Position numbers and translations under genes: made by a program. This document shows, piece after piece, positions 62,570-64,000 of a stretch of 64,000 nt of DNA. Under the pieces are notes generated by a model that worked only from the letters and a program-made list of their open reading frames with translations, had not been told where the DNA came from and made no database searches. This stretch comes from Eonycteris spelaea (lineage: Eukaryota > Chordata > Mammalia > Chiroptera > Pteropodidae). Within the stretch, counting starts at the first letter, position 1, and each line of letters starts with the position of its first letter. The stretch is from NCBI GenBank assembly GCA_003508835.1, contig PUFA01000092.1:4526001-4590000 (forward strand), read 5' to 3'.

Positions 62570-64000
62570 ATAATATGTATAAAGTATGATATTTATTTTA
62601 GCACTTTGAATGCTAGAATTGTGAATAGCTTTATTTTTATGAAAATAATATGATTTAATAAAGTTTTTTAAAAAGAATTTTAATGCAACTTTAATTTGTA
62701 TTAAAAATTTTCATATGCATTAATTAGAATTTGTATATTGACTTCATTTTAATATATTATTTTGAGTATTTTAGAAGAAAATAACATTTTGTAAAACTAT
62801 ATGTAAAATAATTTTAAGTTTTATATATTTATTTTAATTTTTGATGAAAATATATTCAAATTTTGTACTCTGAATACAGTTACAATTAATTTTTAGTTCT
62901 TTAGTGCTTTACTGTAGTAGAGCACAAACTATGTAAAAATCTTAATTAGATTAGTGACCTTTTTCAAATGAAAACAAGAAATTCTGGAATGAATCAATTT
63001 ATAAATAACTAAGAAATTATATACTTTATGTAAGTATCCAAACGTCACTGGCCCATCAAGAAAAATGCCTAAAATGTAGAGTAATAATTAAATTCAAATG
63101 TCTTCTATGCTTTGCCTTTCAGTAAAAAACAGCCATAGCTTAAACACGTATTTCAACTGTGTTATTATGGACATACTGTTGTTGCAGTAGGAGAGAGAGC
63201 TTACTTCGCTTTACGGCTTGTTAGCCTGATTTATAACTTTTAAATATTTAAACATATGATATGCAGACCTCTATTTATACTCTTGCTCTGGAGCTCACCA
63301 ATGTTAGGGGTGGACCTTTTCTGATTCTAATGAGAACTCAAGGTCACCAGATAGGTCTGAGTGAAGCAAGGTATTCTCTGTGGAAGAGCGTCATATGTGG
63401 AGCTTGCATGGCTTCGGGGATCTTTCAGAACTGACTATATTTATATGTCCCTCTCAAGGTCTTTGTGACCCAAAGCAGTCTCCAGTCTAACCCATACGCA
63501 CGTTTACTTCTGGGCCCGATTGGAAAGGGACAGATCTAGGAAATGGGCAGAGAAGAGAATAAATCTGACAATGTCCTTACACATGTTTTCCTACTTCTGC
63601 CCTTCTCAGAGTGAGTATATAGCCTAGATGAAAATGGCTGAGACAGGTTAAAGCAAACTCAAACCTTCTGTAGTTTATGCAATATAAAAGCTGTGGTGCC
63701 AGTTTTGGAGAGAAACTGGGTCAAAGGGTGGAGTAGGTAGAAGAGAGAATCTTCGAATGGTGCACTTAGCCATCTGCCAACTAAACTGTGATTAAGGACT
63801 AGGGCTCTTAGAGAACCCAAAGGAAAATTGTGAGCTGAGTCATCTATTAAGTTGATTCACACATTATTTAAACAGCACATGAAATGGAACAAACATAAAA
63901 TACACTGACCCAATATGGTAAGTACTGCAAATTATACTCATCCATGGACAAACTTTCCTCAGCTCTGGAAATTAATGGCGATTTTCAGCAACAGAAACTA
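62570..64000. other. Intergenic sequence to window end
   Basis: Very AT-rich up to about 63000, then average composition. No gene, exon-like homology or repeat that I can support. Confidence 0.5.

Noticed and set aside
42235..64000. First exons of the neighbour TTK expected upstream of ELOVL4 in mammals
   Set aside because: I found no exon resembling TTK; in human it lies more than 50 kb away, so it is probably outside the window.

Overview
This is a mammalian genomic window of about 64 kb carrying one protein-coding gene, ELOVL4 (very-long-chain fatty acid elongase 4), on the minus strand. The rest is intronic and intergenic sequence rich in old transposable elements. Intron-split genes, GT-AG introns, a CpG-island promoter, and L1, HAL1, L2, MIR, MER5A and Tigger remnants identify a placental mammal. 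The 3' ends of the younger L1 copies (near 11.9, 60.1 and 61.0 kb) look to me like bat L1s, and I see no carnivore, ruminant or primate SINE. A bat is therefore my best guess, from remembered repeat types only.

Layout. 1-14 kb lies downstream of ELOVL4 and holds a HAL1/L1 fragment, a Tigger DNA transposon, three copies of an unclassified repeat and an L1 tail. 14.1-41.9 kb is ELOVL4. It has a probable 3' UTR with AATAAA at 14131-14136, and six coding exons: exon 6 16154-15883, exon 5 18569-18442, exon 4 19369-19198, exon 3 22303-22223, exon 2 23662-23475 and exon 1 41605-41506. Exons 1 and 2 are separated by a 17.8 kb intron full of L2, MIR and MER5A relics. 41.0-42.2 kb is the CpG-island promoter. 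42.2-64 kb lies upstream of the gene and has no recognisable gene. It holds two old L1s, a nested pair of solo retroviral LTRs plus a third copy nearby, a 2.4 kb HAL1 element, a 5'-truncated L1 with target-site duplication, and microsatellites.

The main observation concerns ELOVL4. All ten splice sites and the first five coding exons are intact, including the catalytic HVYHH box. Exon 6, however, lacks one base at codon 254, between 16064 and 16063. Read as given, the protein switches frame after residue 253 and stops at 15977-15975, giving about 282 residues without the last membrane helix and the di-lysine ER-retrieval tail. The original frame downstream is perfectly open to the normal stop. 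This suggests a very recent mutation or a base-calling error in the assembly rather than an old pseudogene.

The second observation is the LTR cluster. A minus-strand solo LTR sits inside a plus-strand solo LTR of the same family, each with a recognisable 4-bp target duplication, and a third copy lies 1.6 kb away. I found no CRISPR, operon-like or otherwise new system; most of the window is ordinary mammalian non-coding DNA.
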